The notes under the pieces were generated by a model. That model made no database searches and was not told the origin of the DNA. It saw only the letters and a program-made list of their open reading frames with translations. From Sedimentibacter saalensis (lineage in GTDB: Bacteria; Bacillota; Clostridia; Tissierellales; Sedimentibacteraceae): a DNA stretch of 64,000 bases. The stretch is from positions 434,001 through 498,000 of the forward strand of contig NZ_VLKH01000002.1 of assembly GCF_007830175.1 (NCBI RefSeq), written 5' to 3'. Below are positions 43,321 through 51,468 of the stretch, one piece after another. The translations under genes were made by a program, and so were the position numbers. Positions within the stretch are counted from its first letter, which is position 1; every line of letters starts with the position of its first letter.

Positions 43321-44733
43321 CTATATGTATGGAAGCATTATTGAAAACTCGGAACCTTTACCAAGAGTGCTCTTCACCTTTATTTTCCCCTTGTGGCCCA
43401 GCACAATTATTTTTGCAATGGAAAGTCCAAGGCCATGACCGCCTATTTCCTTGCTCCTTGATTGCTCAGCTCTGTAAAGCCTTTCAAATATTTTTTCAAG
43501 ATCTTTTTTCTCAATTCCTATTCCTGTATCTTCCACCTTTATGACGTAGTAGTCATCCTGAATAAAGCTTGATACCATTATATATCCGTCCTGTGGTGTA
43601 AATTTCATTGCATTTTCAAGCAGTATCCTAATTGCCTGCTTTATTCTTTTCTGATCACCATATATTGTGGCATCTTCATAAAATTTGAAATACAGTCTGT
43701 GTCTTTGATCAATCATTTTTGTTTCTTTTTCTATTTCATTGAGTATTATGGAAATTTTAAAATCTTCTTTTGTATATGTAAGAGTGCTCTTGTCACTTCT
43801 TGCAATGAACAAAAGTTTTTCAATTAAATCCTGCATACTTTCTGTTTCATTCTTTATGGCACTTATGGATTCCTCCAGCACTGCCTTGTCGTTTTTCCCC
43901 CACCTGTCAAGCATGTTTACATATCCCTTTATAACTGCAATTGGAGTTCTGAGTTCATGAGAGGCATCTGAAACAAACTGCTGCTGAGTGGTGTAGCCTT
44001 CTTCTATTCTGTCCATCATTTCATTGAATGTCTGAGAAAGTTCCTTCAGCTCATCCTGTGTGCCCTTTATGTCAAGACGTGTGTTTATGTTGTTAACTGT
44101 TATGGTCTTTGTTATTTCCGTCATGTTTTTAATAGGCCCAATGACCTTGTAGCTTGTTCTTGAAACTATGGGTACAAAGAAAAAAAGTCCAATGGTTCCT
44201 GAAACTAACACAAGCATGCAAATCCGTGCTGCATCCGACAGCAGACTTGTTATTTCATAGCTTATGTTGATGTAATATGTTTCTGCACCATAGTAGAAGC
44301 TTGAGGAATATATGTATTCCCTGTTATAAAACAGTTTTTCAATAACTACTATAATGTTGTCTGAATACCTGCTTCTTGAGCCGGAAGGATAGACGGGATT
44401 CAGGCTGCTGTCAAAAATTTCAACAGTCTTCACACTTACATCCATGTTGAGATTTTTTATTTCCGGATAATTGTCTATGATGTTTTCAACATCCTTTTCA
44501 GCAATGTTCTTTTCAAATTTATTTATTTCGTTTAGCATGTAACCTGCAGATGTAATCATTGCAACAATAAGGATTATTACAATGTAAAGAAAAAAGTATG
44601 ATGCAGATATTTTAAACGCAATGGAAAACTTAAACCTTTTCAGAAGATTAACAATGAGCTTCCACATCAATTTAAAAGGAAACAGAACAATGCCCAGCAA
44701 TGTTTTAAGTATTTTCTTAATGGTCCTAATCAT
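43321..44733 (-). CDS. sensor histidine kinase
   Basis: A 470-residue membrane kinase. Helix 1 (about 40-62) and helix 2 (about 170-195) flank a short extracellular sensor domain of about 105 residues. A HAMP linker, the dimerisation/phosphoacceptor helix with SDASHELRTPIAVIKGYV (His near residue 259), and the HATPase domain with N box LLENAMKFTP, DTGIGIEKKD and GHGLGLSIAK follow. It is the partner of the response regulator 10 bases upstream. The stimulus is unknown. Confidence 0.95.
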   Translation of the reverse strand: MIRTIKKILKTLLGIVLFPFKLMWKLIVNLLKRFKFSIAFKISASYFFLYIVIILIVAMITSAGYMLNEINKFEKNIAEKDVENIIDNYPEIKNLNMDVSVKTVEIFDSSLNPVYPSGSRSRYSDNIIVVIEKLFYNREYIYSSSFYYGAETYYINISYEITSLLSDAARICMLVLVSGTIGLFFFVPIVSRTSYKVIGPIKNMTEITKTITVNNINTRLDIKGTQDELKELSQTFNEMMDRIEEGYTTQQQFVSDASHELRTPIAVIKGYVNMLDRWGKNDKAVLEESISAIKNETESMQDLIEKLLFIARSDKSTLTYTKEDFKISIILNEIEKETKMIDQRHRLYFKFYEDATIYGDQKRIKQAIRILLENAMKFTPQDGYIMVSSFIQDDYYVIKVEDTGIGIEKKDLEKIFERLYRAEQSRSKEIGGHGLGLSIAKIIVLGHKGKIKVKSTLGKGSEFSIMLPYI

Positions 44734-44743
44734 ATGAAATCCT

Positions 44744-45430
44744 TCAATCGCGAATTATATAACCGACGCCTCTTACTGTTTCTATAAGGTTTACGTTGTA
44801 CTTCTGGTCTATTTTGCTTCTTAGGTATCTTATGTACACATCTATAATATTTGTGTCTCCGAAATAATCATATCCCCACACCTTATCCAGTATCTTTTCC
44901 CTGGTAAGCACAATATTTTTATTAATCATCATGAATTCCAGAAGCTCAAATTCCTTTTTTGTAAGTTCGATGTTTTCATTGTCATATTCAACCTTGTAGT
45001 TGTTTTTGCAAAGCTTAAGCTTGCCTATTTCAAGAATCTGCGCTTCTTCTTTTTCCTTGTTTATGTTTTTTCTTTTTAACAGAACCCTTATTCGTGCCAA
45101 AAGTTCCTCAACAGCAAAAGGTTTTGTCATATAGTCATCAGCACCTATGTCCAGTCCTGTTACCTTGTCAGAAATATCATCTTTTGCAGTAAGCATAATT
45201 ACAGGAACCTCAGAAGTCTGCCTTAATCTCCTGCATACTTCTATTCCGCTTAAGCCAGGCAGCATAAGGTCAAGAATTATCAAATCAACGTCAGATTCTT
45301 TCCCTTTTTCAAGTCCCTCTCTGCCGTTGTTTGCTATATCCACTTCATAACCTTCATATTTGAGCTCAAGCTCTAAAAATCTTGCAATTTTATGTTCATC
45401 TTCAACTATGAGAATTTTTTTCTTATCCAT
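44744..45430 (-). CDS. OmpR-family response regulator
   Basis: A 228-residue two-domain regulator. The receiver domain has the acidic pair in VEDEHK, the phosphoacceptor D54 in LIILDLMLPG, and the KPF lysine. The C-terminal winged helix has ELTKKEFELLEFMM and YLRSKIDQKY with the VRGVGYIIR wing. It is co-transcribed with the kinase and sits upstream of it. Targets are unknown. Confidence 0.96.
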   Translation of the reverse strand: MDKKKILIVEDEHKIARFLELELKYEGYEVDIANNGREGLEKGKESDVDLIILDLMLPGLSGIEVCRRLRQTSEVPVIMLTAKDDISDKVTGLDIGADDYMTKPFAVEELLARIRVLLKRKNINKEKEEAQILEIGKLKLCKNNYKVEYDNENIELTKKEFELLEFMMINKNIVLTREKILDKVWGYDYFGDTNIIDVYIRYLRSKIDQKYNVNLIETVRGVGYIIRD

Positions 45431-45553
45431 GGGAAACCTCTGTTTTTTTATTATTATACTCTCTTTAACAACTTATTGTAAATAAATATCTCAGTTTAAT
45501 ATTGATTAATGGAAACTTTTATCCTTTTGCATATATTGAATTATCTAATAATT

Positions 45554-46996
45554 ATGGGGGAGATTGCCATAAGGTTAAAATATAAAAACAAATTCAATAA
45601 AAAATTAGTAAAGGGATTGCAATTTCCAATACCCGGTACAGTTTATCAGAATGTTGTTACTGTACCTGATGTAATTACCGTCCATCTTGGTGCACCTGAT
45701 GAGGAAGCTGAAAATGTAACCATACCCTTCATTGATTACATAAAAAATGTAGCTTCAAGCGAGTTGTACCCCACATGGCCTGAAAATGCCATAAGAGCAA
45801 ATGTTCATGCCATTGTATCAGTTGCACTGAACAGAATATTCACCGAATGGTACAGAAGCCGGGGCTACCAGTTCGACATAACATCCAATACAAGATTTGA
45901 TCAGGCTTTCGTGCCTGAAAGAGGTATATATGAGCCTATAGACAGAATTGTAGATGAAGTATTCAATGAATATATTTCAAGAGAAGGTCGTTTTGAGCCG
46001 TTATATGCCTTGTTTTGTGATGGCAGGGTGTCCCAATGCGACGGTCTTTACCAATGGGGAACTGTGGATCTGGCCACTTCAGGTTATACTCCGCTTGAAA
46101 TTTTAAAATATTATTACGGAGAAAACTTATCTCTTAATATTGCTCCTGTAGGAGACATAACATACAGATATACCGGTACAAATCTTAGGCCTGGTGATTC
46201 CAGTCTCGATGTTTTTAGAAAACAGATGCAGCTTAACAGAATTTCAAATAACTTTCCTGCTATTCCAAAAATTCCTCTTGACGGATATTTTGGTGAAGAA
46301 ACAGAAGAAGCAGTCAAATTATTTCAAAGTGTGTTCAATCTTCCTGTGACAGGAATAATCGATAAAGGTACATGGTATAAAATATTTAATATATACGTGG
46401 CCGTGACAAAACTTGCCGAATTAACATCAGAAGGAATTCTTATTAAAGAAATAGAAGAAGAACTTTCTGAGACGCTTTTATTGGGAGATATTCGCCGCCG
46501 TGTTTCTATACTGCAGTATTTTCTTACTCTTATATCATCATATAACAAATCTATTCCTCCTGTTCCAATAACAAGAGTTTTTGATGAAGCGACAAGATTG
46601 GCTGTCATTGAGTACCAAAAAAACAAGAACCTGGAGCCCACAGGGGCCGTAGACCGTGTAACATGGGATCTTTTATACAATGAAGCCCTTGGTATAATAA
46701 AAAGCATTCCTCCTGAATCAACCCTCCTGCCCCGTCTGGCATATCCCGGAAGAAATTTTTCACTAGGGGATGAAGGTCTTGTTCCTTTTGTTCTGCAGCA
46801 GGCAATTCAGTATATATCTACTAAAATTAATGCTGTGCCATTCATTGAAATTACCGGTGTATATGATGAAAAAACCAAAGAAGCAGTTCAAGCTTTTCAA
46901 TCAGCCATGGCACTTAATGTTACCGGAATTCTCGACGAAGAAACCTGGAATGCATTTTCTGAAGTATACTATGCTCATCGTGAAAACCATAATTAG
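45554..46996 (+). CDS. SpoIID-domain protein with three peptidoglycan-binding modules
   Basis: A protein of up to 480 residues. The N-terminal half resembles the SpoIID/LytB domain (IPFIDYIKNVASSELYPTW, AIRANVHAIVSVALNRIFTEWY). Then come three PG_binding_1 modules ending in GYFGEETEEAVKLFQ, VFDEATRLAVIEYQKNKNLEPTGAVDRVTW and GVYDEKTKEAVQAFQ. It probably acts on spore or cell wall glycan. The start is uncertain: ATG codons at 45509 and 45554 lack ribosome sites. A strong GGGGGAG (45556-45562) is followed only by ATT and ATA codons. No clear signal peptide is seen. Confidence 0.82.
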   Translation: MGEIAIRLKYKNKFNKKLVKGLQFPIPGTVYQNVVTVPDVITVHLGAPDEEAENVTIPFIDYIKNVASSELYPTWPENAIRANVHAIVSVALNRIFTEWYRSRGYQFDITSNTRFDQAFVPERGIYEPIDRIVDEVFNEYISREGRFEPLYALFCDGRVSQCDGLYQWGTVDLATSGYTPLEILKYYYGENLSLNIAPVGDITYRYTGTNLRPGDSSLDVFRKQMQLNRISNNFPAIPKIPLDGYFGEETEEAVKLFQSVFNLPVTGIIDKGTWYKIFNIYVAVTKLAELTSEGILIKEIEEELSETLLLGDIRRRVSILQYFLTLISSYNKSIPPVPITRVFDEATRLAVIEYQKNKNLEPTGAVDRVTWDLLYNEALGIIKSIPPESTLLPRLAYPGRNFSLGDEGLVPFVLQQAIQYISTKINAVPFIEITGVYDEKTKEAVQAFQSAMALNVTGILDEETWNAFSEVYYAHRENHN

Positions 46997-47010
46997 AATT
47001 TAAGCTATTA

Positions 47011-47045
47011 AAATAAATATCAGGCCATGTGCCTGATATTTATTT
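47011..47045. terminator. bidirectional terminator between convergent genes
   Basis: AAATAAATATCAGGC/GCCTGATATTTATTT, 15-bp perfect stem with a 5-base loop. Confidence 0.9.
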
Positions 47046-47048
47046 TTG

Positions 47049-47540
47049 TTATTCAATAATTATTTCATTGTCGTCATTATCATCATTTTTAGTTAATGGC
47101 TGTTCTTCGTCAACAATGATTTCTTCGGATTTTACCTTGATTTTATTAACTGCTTCCTTCATGTTCTTTTTCAAGCTACTTACATTCATTGAGTTCTTGT
47201 CTCTGTATACTTTAATCTTGCATGAAGTCAATATTGCAAGCGCAAGTCCGAATATCACAACCCAAAATGCCATTATGAACACAGCAAGAACTATTATTAA
47301 CGGAATATTCAGCACTGTTTCCCCATCTTTGTTCCTTATTGACAGTTTAAGTGACAAAAGTCTGTCTGTGAATGAAGTGAAGTTTCCTTTTGATTCATTC
47401 TTTCTTCCTTTTTTCTTTTCAAGTTCAATAATTGATTTTATGAGATCACCGTCATTTTTCTCCAGGGTGCTTTTTGCTTCCTCATAGCTTACATTAACTC
47501 TGTTTCTAAGTTCGTCTATCTGTTCCAATGTTACTTTCAT
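47049..47540 (-). CDS. DUF4342-type membrane protein
   Basis: A 163-residue protein. The N-terminus is a UBA-like three-helix domain (LRNRVNVSYEEAKSTLEKNDGDL), followed by a basic linker (EKKKGRKNE), a single long membrane segment (IPLIIVLAVFIMAFWVVIFGLALAIL) and an acidic, Asp/Asn-rich tail. The combination matches the DUF4342 family as I recall it; function is unknown. The start at 47540 follows GGAGG; the upstream TTG is inside that site. Confidence 0.78.
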   Translation of the reverse strand: MKVTLEQIDELRNRVNVSYEEAKSTLEKNDGDLIKSIIELEKKKGRKNESKGNFTSFTDRLLSLKLSIRNKDGETVLNIPLIIVLAVFIMAFWVVIFGLALAILTSCKIKVYRDKNSMNVSSLKKNMKEAVNKIKVKSEEIIVDEEQPLTKNDDNDDNEIIIE

Positions 47541-47698
47541 TTCGCCCTCCAAAATTTATATTTTCTATGTTATTAATATACATCCATAGAATTAAGCTTG
47601 TTTTAGGGATTTATTAAAATAAGATTAGAATTTAATATGTATTTTTAATTTAATGATGCCTATCTTTTGGCAAGGTTTATATGACAGAAGTAATTTTT

Positions 47699-47726
47699 TT
47701 GACATTCAGAAAAATTGTGATACAAT
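47699..47726 (+). promoter_or_regulatory. promoter of the ClC gene
   Basis: TTGACA (47699-47704), 16-base spacer, TACAAT (47721-47726). Confidence 0.7.
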
Positions 47727-47759
47727 TATTTTTGTTGAAAAATTTAAAGGAGTAAAAAA

Positions 47760-49016
47760 TTGGAATTATACGTACATAAAATCAAATCAGCAGAAAATTA
47801 TATTAAGACATTTATAAGATGGGTATTTTTAGCAAGTATAACAGGTTTTATAGGTGGAGTTATAGGGACATTGTTTCACGTAAGCGTTGAGCACGCTACA
47901 GAATTTCGTGCAGAAAACAATTGGATAATTTTATTTTTGCCCATAGGCGGAGTTGTTATTGCCGTATTGTACAAACTGTTTAAAATGAGCGACTCCACAG
48001 GCACAAATCAAATAATAAGTTCCATACGTTCTGATCAGAAGGTTCCATTTGTTCTGGCTCCCCTGATATTTATCAGCACATTCATAACACACCTTTTCGG
48101 AGGTTCAGCCGGAAGAGAAGGTGCAGCACTTCAGCTTGGCGGAAGCATAGGTTCGTTTGTAGGGTCTTTTTTTCACCTTGATGAAAAGGACATGCACCTA
48201 ATAACTCTATGCGGTATGAGCAGTGTTTTCGCAGCGTTGTTTGGAACTCCTCTTACTGCCACATTGTTTGCAATGGAAGTAATAAGCATTGGAGTAATTT
48301 ATTATTCAAGCCTTGTTCCATGTCTGGTTTCTTCATTAATGGCATATGGCGTTTCATTGTACTTCGGTGTAGTGCCTGTGAGGTTTTATTTAAGCTACAT
48401 ACCGGATCTCACTTTAAAAACAATTATTATGACTGTAGTACTTGCAGCTCTTTGTGCATTATTAAGCATTGTTTTCATAGTATCCATGAAAAAAACAGAA
48501 CACCTGATGGAATCAAAGCTAAAAAACATATATGTCCGTGGTTTTGTGGGTGGACTCATAATAGTTATCATGACCGTCCTTCTTAAAACAGGAGATTACA
48601 ACGGCGCAGGAATGAACATAATTGAAAAAGCCATTGGAGGAAATGCGAGACCTGAAGCATTCATTCTTAAAATAATATTCACTGCTGTAACTATAGCAGC
48701 AGGTTTTAAAGGCGGAGAAATAGTCCCTACATTTTTCATTGGTGCAACATTCGGTTGCCTTGCAGGAAGTCTTTTAGGGCTTAATCCTGGCTTCTCCGCG
48801 GCAATTGGACTTGTAGCGCTGTTCTGCGGAGTTGTCAATGCTCCAATTGCATCAATAGTGCTGTCCATTGAACTGTTCGGCGTAGAAGGACTTCTGATAT
48901 TTGCCATAGCCTGCAGCGTCAGCTACATGTTGTCGGGATATTACGGTCTTTACAGCAGCCAGAAAATAGTTTATTCAAAACTCAAGGCCGAATTCATAAA
49001 CATAAATGCAAAATAA
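47760..49016 (+). CDS. ClC-family chloride channel or transporter
   Basis: A 418-residue membrane protein with ten or more helices. Both selectivity signatures are present: GGSAGREGAALQLGG and KGGEIVPTFFIGATFG. The bacterial class may exchange chloride or fluoride for protons. The GREGA motif fits chloride-type relatives, but the ion is not certain. Translation starts at TTG, with AAAGGAG seven bases upstream. It is monocistronic. Confidence 0.92.
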   Translation: MELYVHKIKSAENYIKTFIRWVFLASITGFIGGVIGTLFHVSVEHATEFRAENNWIILFLPIGGVVIAVLYKLFKMSDSTGTNQIISSIRSDQKVPFVLAPLIFISTFITHLFGGSAGREGAALQLGGSIGSFVGSFFHLDEKDMHLITLCGMSSVFAALFGTPLTATLFAMEVISIGVIYYSSLVPCLVSSLMAYGVSLYFGVVPVRFYLSYIPDLTLKTIIMTVVLAALCALLSIVFIVSMKKTEHLMESKLKNIYVRGFVGGLIIVIMTVLLKTGDYNGAGMNIIEKAIGGNARPEAFILKIIFTAVTIAAGFKGGEIVPTFFIGATFGCLAGSLLGLNPGFSAAIGLVALFCGVVNAPIASIVLSIELFGVEGLLIFAIACSVSYMLSGYYGLYSSQKIVYSKLKAEFININAK

Positions 49017-49052
49017 TAAAAATTGAACCAAAGATTTAATCAGATTGCCACT

Positions 49053-49138
49053 CTGACGCTGTCATCCTGAACGATAGTGAAGGATCTCATCTTTGTTGAA
49101 AACATGAGATTCTTCGAGCAAGCTCTCAGAATGACAAC
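49053..49138 (-). repeat. 86-bp palindromic repeat, copy 1
   Basis: An imperfect hairpin with ends CTGTCATCCTGAACG and TCTCAGAATGACAAC and inner arms GGATCTCATC/CATGAGATTCTT. It is nearly identical, in reverse orientation, to the element at 51336-51422. It resembles the widespread TGTCATTCTGAGC...GAAGAATCTC class of intergenic repeats. Confidence 0.85.
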
Positions 49139-49167
49139 GTCGAAAGTTATTTTTTCAACAACCTGAT

Positions 49168-49194
49168 TGAACCAAAGGTTCAATTTTATTTTTT
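49168..49194 (+). terminator. terminator of the ClC gene
   Basis: ATTGAACC-AAA-GGTTCAAT followed by TTTATTTTTTG. A related AATTGAACCAAAG sequence at 49021 makes the pair a loose inverted repeat around copy 1 of the 86-bp repeat. Confidence 0.75.
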
Positions 49195-49218
49195 GTTTTA
49201 ATTCTTCATTCTTAACTC

Positions 49219-50001
49219 TTAATTCTTAACTGTCTTGTCTTCCTTAATAAGATTTCTTATGGCTTCAATGGCTGTCACTATGGCGGCTTCCGTATCATGT
49301 TCCATAGGATCATCCAGTCCTAATTTTCTTCTTTCCTGGTTGGCAACAACATTTAATATTGCACCAACTCTAACTCTTCTGTACGCTCCCACAATAAACA
49401 AGGCAGCTGATTCCATTTCAGAAGCAAGAGCTCCAAGTTTAAGCCAAGCATTCCATTTGTTTATTAGTTCATATCCTACAGGCTTTGTTTCAGGTTCATG
49501 CTGTCCGTAATATGCATCCTTGCACTGAACAATTCCAACGTGATATTTCTTTCCTAAGTCCTTTGAGGCTTTTACAAGTGCATTTAACACTTCATAATTT
49601 GCAACTGCCGGAAACTCCATTGGTGCATATTCTCTGCCTGTTCCTTCCATTCTTATTGCTCCCGAAGCAATAACCAAATCTCCTCCCAATACATTTATAT
49701 CCATTCCTCCGCTTGTTCCAACTCGGATGAACGTGTCAGCACCTATGTTTGCAAGCTCTTCTAATGCTATGGAAGCTGAGGGTCCTCCTATTCCTGTTGA
49801 TGTAACGCTAACCTTAACTCCATCAATAAAACCTGTATACGTAACAAATTCCCTGTGGTCTGCAACCAGCACAGGATTGTCAAAATGCTCTGCTATTTTG
49901 ACACATCTTTTTGGGTCTCCCGGTAATATAACATATCGCCCCACATCCCCCTGCTTCATGTTTATGTGATACTGAACATCTCCTGAATATGCCTTGCTCA
50001 T
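49219..50001 (-). CDS. udp: uridine phosphorylase (nucleoside phosphorylase family)
   Basis: A 260-residue member of the NP-I family, which cleaves nucleosides to base and ribose-1-phosphate. [49 protein letters not shown] and the ribose-site [10 protein letters not shown] segment match uridine phosphorylases more closely than purine enzymes. A related nucleoside may be the true substrate. AGGAGGATA precedes the ATG. The acyltransferase gene lies 12 bases upstream. Confidence 0.88.
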   Translation of the reverse strand: MSKAYSGDVQYHINMKQGDVGRYVILPGDPKRCVKIAEHFDNPVLVADHREFVTYTGFIDGVKVSVTSTGIGGPSASIALEELANIGADTFIRVGTSGGMDINVLGGDLVIASGAIRMEGTGREYAPMEFPAVANYEVLNALVKASKDLGKKYHVGIVQCKDAYYGQHEPETKPVGYELINKWNAWLKLGALASEMESAALFIVGAYRRVRVGAILNVVANQERRKLGLDDPMEHDTEAAIVTAIEAIRNLIKEDKTVKN

Positions 50002-50013
50002 AATATCCTCCTA

Positions 50014-51063
50014 TTATAGAATTTTATTTAAAAAAGGAATTTTTCCTATTATATAACTAGTTATGAAACTCAATGCAAAAACCAATGCTGCAATTACAGG
50101 AACTGATATAGCCGGATTGTAATTCATGGCTGAAATTCCCCATTCGTATAAAAACATGTTAAAAAAATCATGGACAAGATAGATTCTGAATGAACATGCC
50201 GACAAAACTCCTGCGGCTCTCAGACTTTTAGTACCAAAGTTTATTTTTGAAACACTATACCTGAAAAACACAAACACGGCCATGCTGCAAACCAATACAT
50301 TTGGAGACAAATAGCTGTAAAACATACCGTCAGCTTTCCCGCTTTTTAAGGAAATCATGCTTGTAAATACTGCAGTAGCTGCCACTCCAATAATTCCTGC
50401 CGCATAAATGATTTTTCTTGCAGCACTTTTTAATTCATACGTATCCATATAATATCCAAGCACAAAATATCCTGAATAACCTAAAACCATGCTTACTTCA
50501 AACTTGCGGACAAACATTTCAAAATCTTTAAGCTGAAACACTTTTGCAGCAAAAGGAAGCACAAATGCAAATACCACAGAAAGAATGATGAAATACTCAG
50601 ATGATTTTTTATCCTGAACTATTTTTCGAAGTATGGGGGTGATTATGTAAAGGCCAACAATCATGTACAAGTACCACATGTGATAATGTCCGAATATGAA
50701 TTCTCTCAGAAATTTTTCCTGCTCAAACTGCATTTTTCCTGAAACAACAGGATATATGGCATAAAGAAATGACCATGACAAAAAACAAATTACAATTCGA
50801 GGAATATATTTTTTGTAAATATCTCCTATGCTTATATTTTTTACCGGCCTTAAGAGAAACATACCGCTTGCCATAACAAACACAGGAACTCCAAATCTAA
50901 GCATGCTGTCATAAATGTTAAATACTTTCCATTCATATGATACAATGTCAGCACTTCCCCATCCTCCTGCGGCCACATGGAGAAAAACAACTGAAAAAGA
51001 TGCAAAAATCTTCAAAACATCCGCGTAAACCACTCTATTCTTAGAAATCATCCTGTCATCCAA
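50014..51063 (-). CDS. acyltransferase-3 family membrane protein
   Basis: A 349-residue membrane protein with about ten helices, of the OafA/WecH acyltransferase-3 type that acetylates surface sugars or other molecules. The catalytic His is in ASFSVVFLHVAAGGW. Other family parts are RFGVPVFVMASGMFLL and FGHYHMWYLYMIVGLYIITP. It starts at TTG (51063) with AAGGAG seven bases upstream. It precedes udp with a short gap, though the functions do not obviously fit. Substrate unknown. Confidence 0.88.
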   Translation of the reverse strand: MDDRMISKNRVVYADVLKIFASFSVVFLHVAAGGWGSADIVSYEWKVFNIYDSMLRFGVPVFVMASGMFLLRPVKNISIGDIYKKYIPRIVICFLSWSFLYAIYPVVSGKMQFEQEKFLREFIFGHYHMWYLYMIVGLYIITPILRKIVQDKKSSEYFIILSVVFAFVLPFAAKVFQLKDFEMFVRKFEVSMVLGYSGYFVLGYYMDTYELKSAARKIIYAAGIIGVAATAVFTSMISLKSGKADGMFYSYLSPNVLVCSMAVFVFFRYSVSKINFGTKSLRAAGVLSACSFRIYLVHDFFNMFLYEWGISAMNYNPAISVPVIAALVFALSFITSYIIGKIPFLNKIL

Positions 51064-51129
51064 TTTATTGCTCCTTTTTTAATGATACAATAATTATAAC
51101 CACAAAAGCAAATAATGACAACTAAAAAA

Positions 51130-51311
51130 GTTGCTCCGCAACTCCGCTAGGGGGACCTATGTCCCCCTTCGGCGCAAAAAATACTAACGTATTTTTTTGC
51201 TGAGCACCCCCCTTGACGGCAAGGGCGTCCCGCCCTTTGCAATCCCCGTTTTTTATATACTAGGAAAGAGAACTTTCCTAGTATATAAAAAAGATACCGC
51301 ATAGCGGTATC
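51130..51311. repeat. cluster of palindromes between thrS and the acyltransferase gene
   Basis: At least six inverted repeats follow in series: GTTGC/GCAAC (51130-51142), AGGGGGAC/GTCCCCCT (51149-51168), GCAAAAAATAC with its near complement (51174-51200), AAGGGCG/CGCCCTT (51221-51237), a 20-bp perfect stem (51249-51268 with 51273-51292, AGAA loop) and GATACCGC/GCGGTATC (51293-51311). No gene is present. Confidence 0.85.
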
Positions 51312-51335
51312 AGTTTGATGACAAAGTATATAGGA

Positions 51336-51422
51336 GTTGTCATTCTGAGAGCGTAGCTCGAAGAATCTCATGTTTTCAATAAAGATGAGATCCTTCACTA
51401 TCGTTCAGGATGACAGCGTCAG
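51336..51422 (+). repeat. 86-bp palindromic repeat, copy 2 (inverted relative to copy 1)
   Basis: Starts GTTGTCATTCTGAGAGC and ends GGATGACAGCGTCAG. It differs from the reverse complement of 49053-49138 at only a few bases. It is flanked on both sides by the palindrome ATACCGCATAGCGGTAT (51294-51310 and 51440-51456). Confidence 0.85.
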
Positions 51423-51439
51423 GTTTTGTCAATAGTCCA

Positions 51440-51456
51440 ATACCGCATAGCGGTAT
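51440..51456. repeat. second copy of ATACCGC/GCGGTAT palindrome, after thrS
   Basis: Identical in its 17-base core to 51294-51310. It lies 12 bases after the thrS stop and may help end that transcript, although no T-run follows. Confidence 0.7.
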
Positions 51457-51468
51457 CCTTATGTTTAC

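Noticed and set aside
51147-51398. 83-residue minus-strand reading frame in the palindrome cluster
   Set aside because: It runs through several palindromes and the 86-bp repeat, has no ribosome site and no protein-like composition; the frame is a by-product of the repeats.
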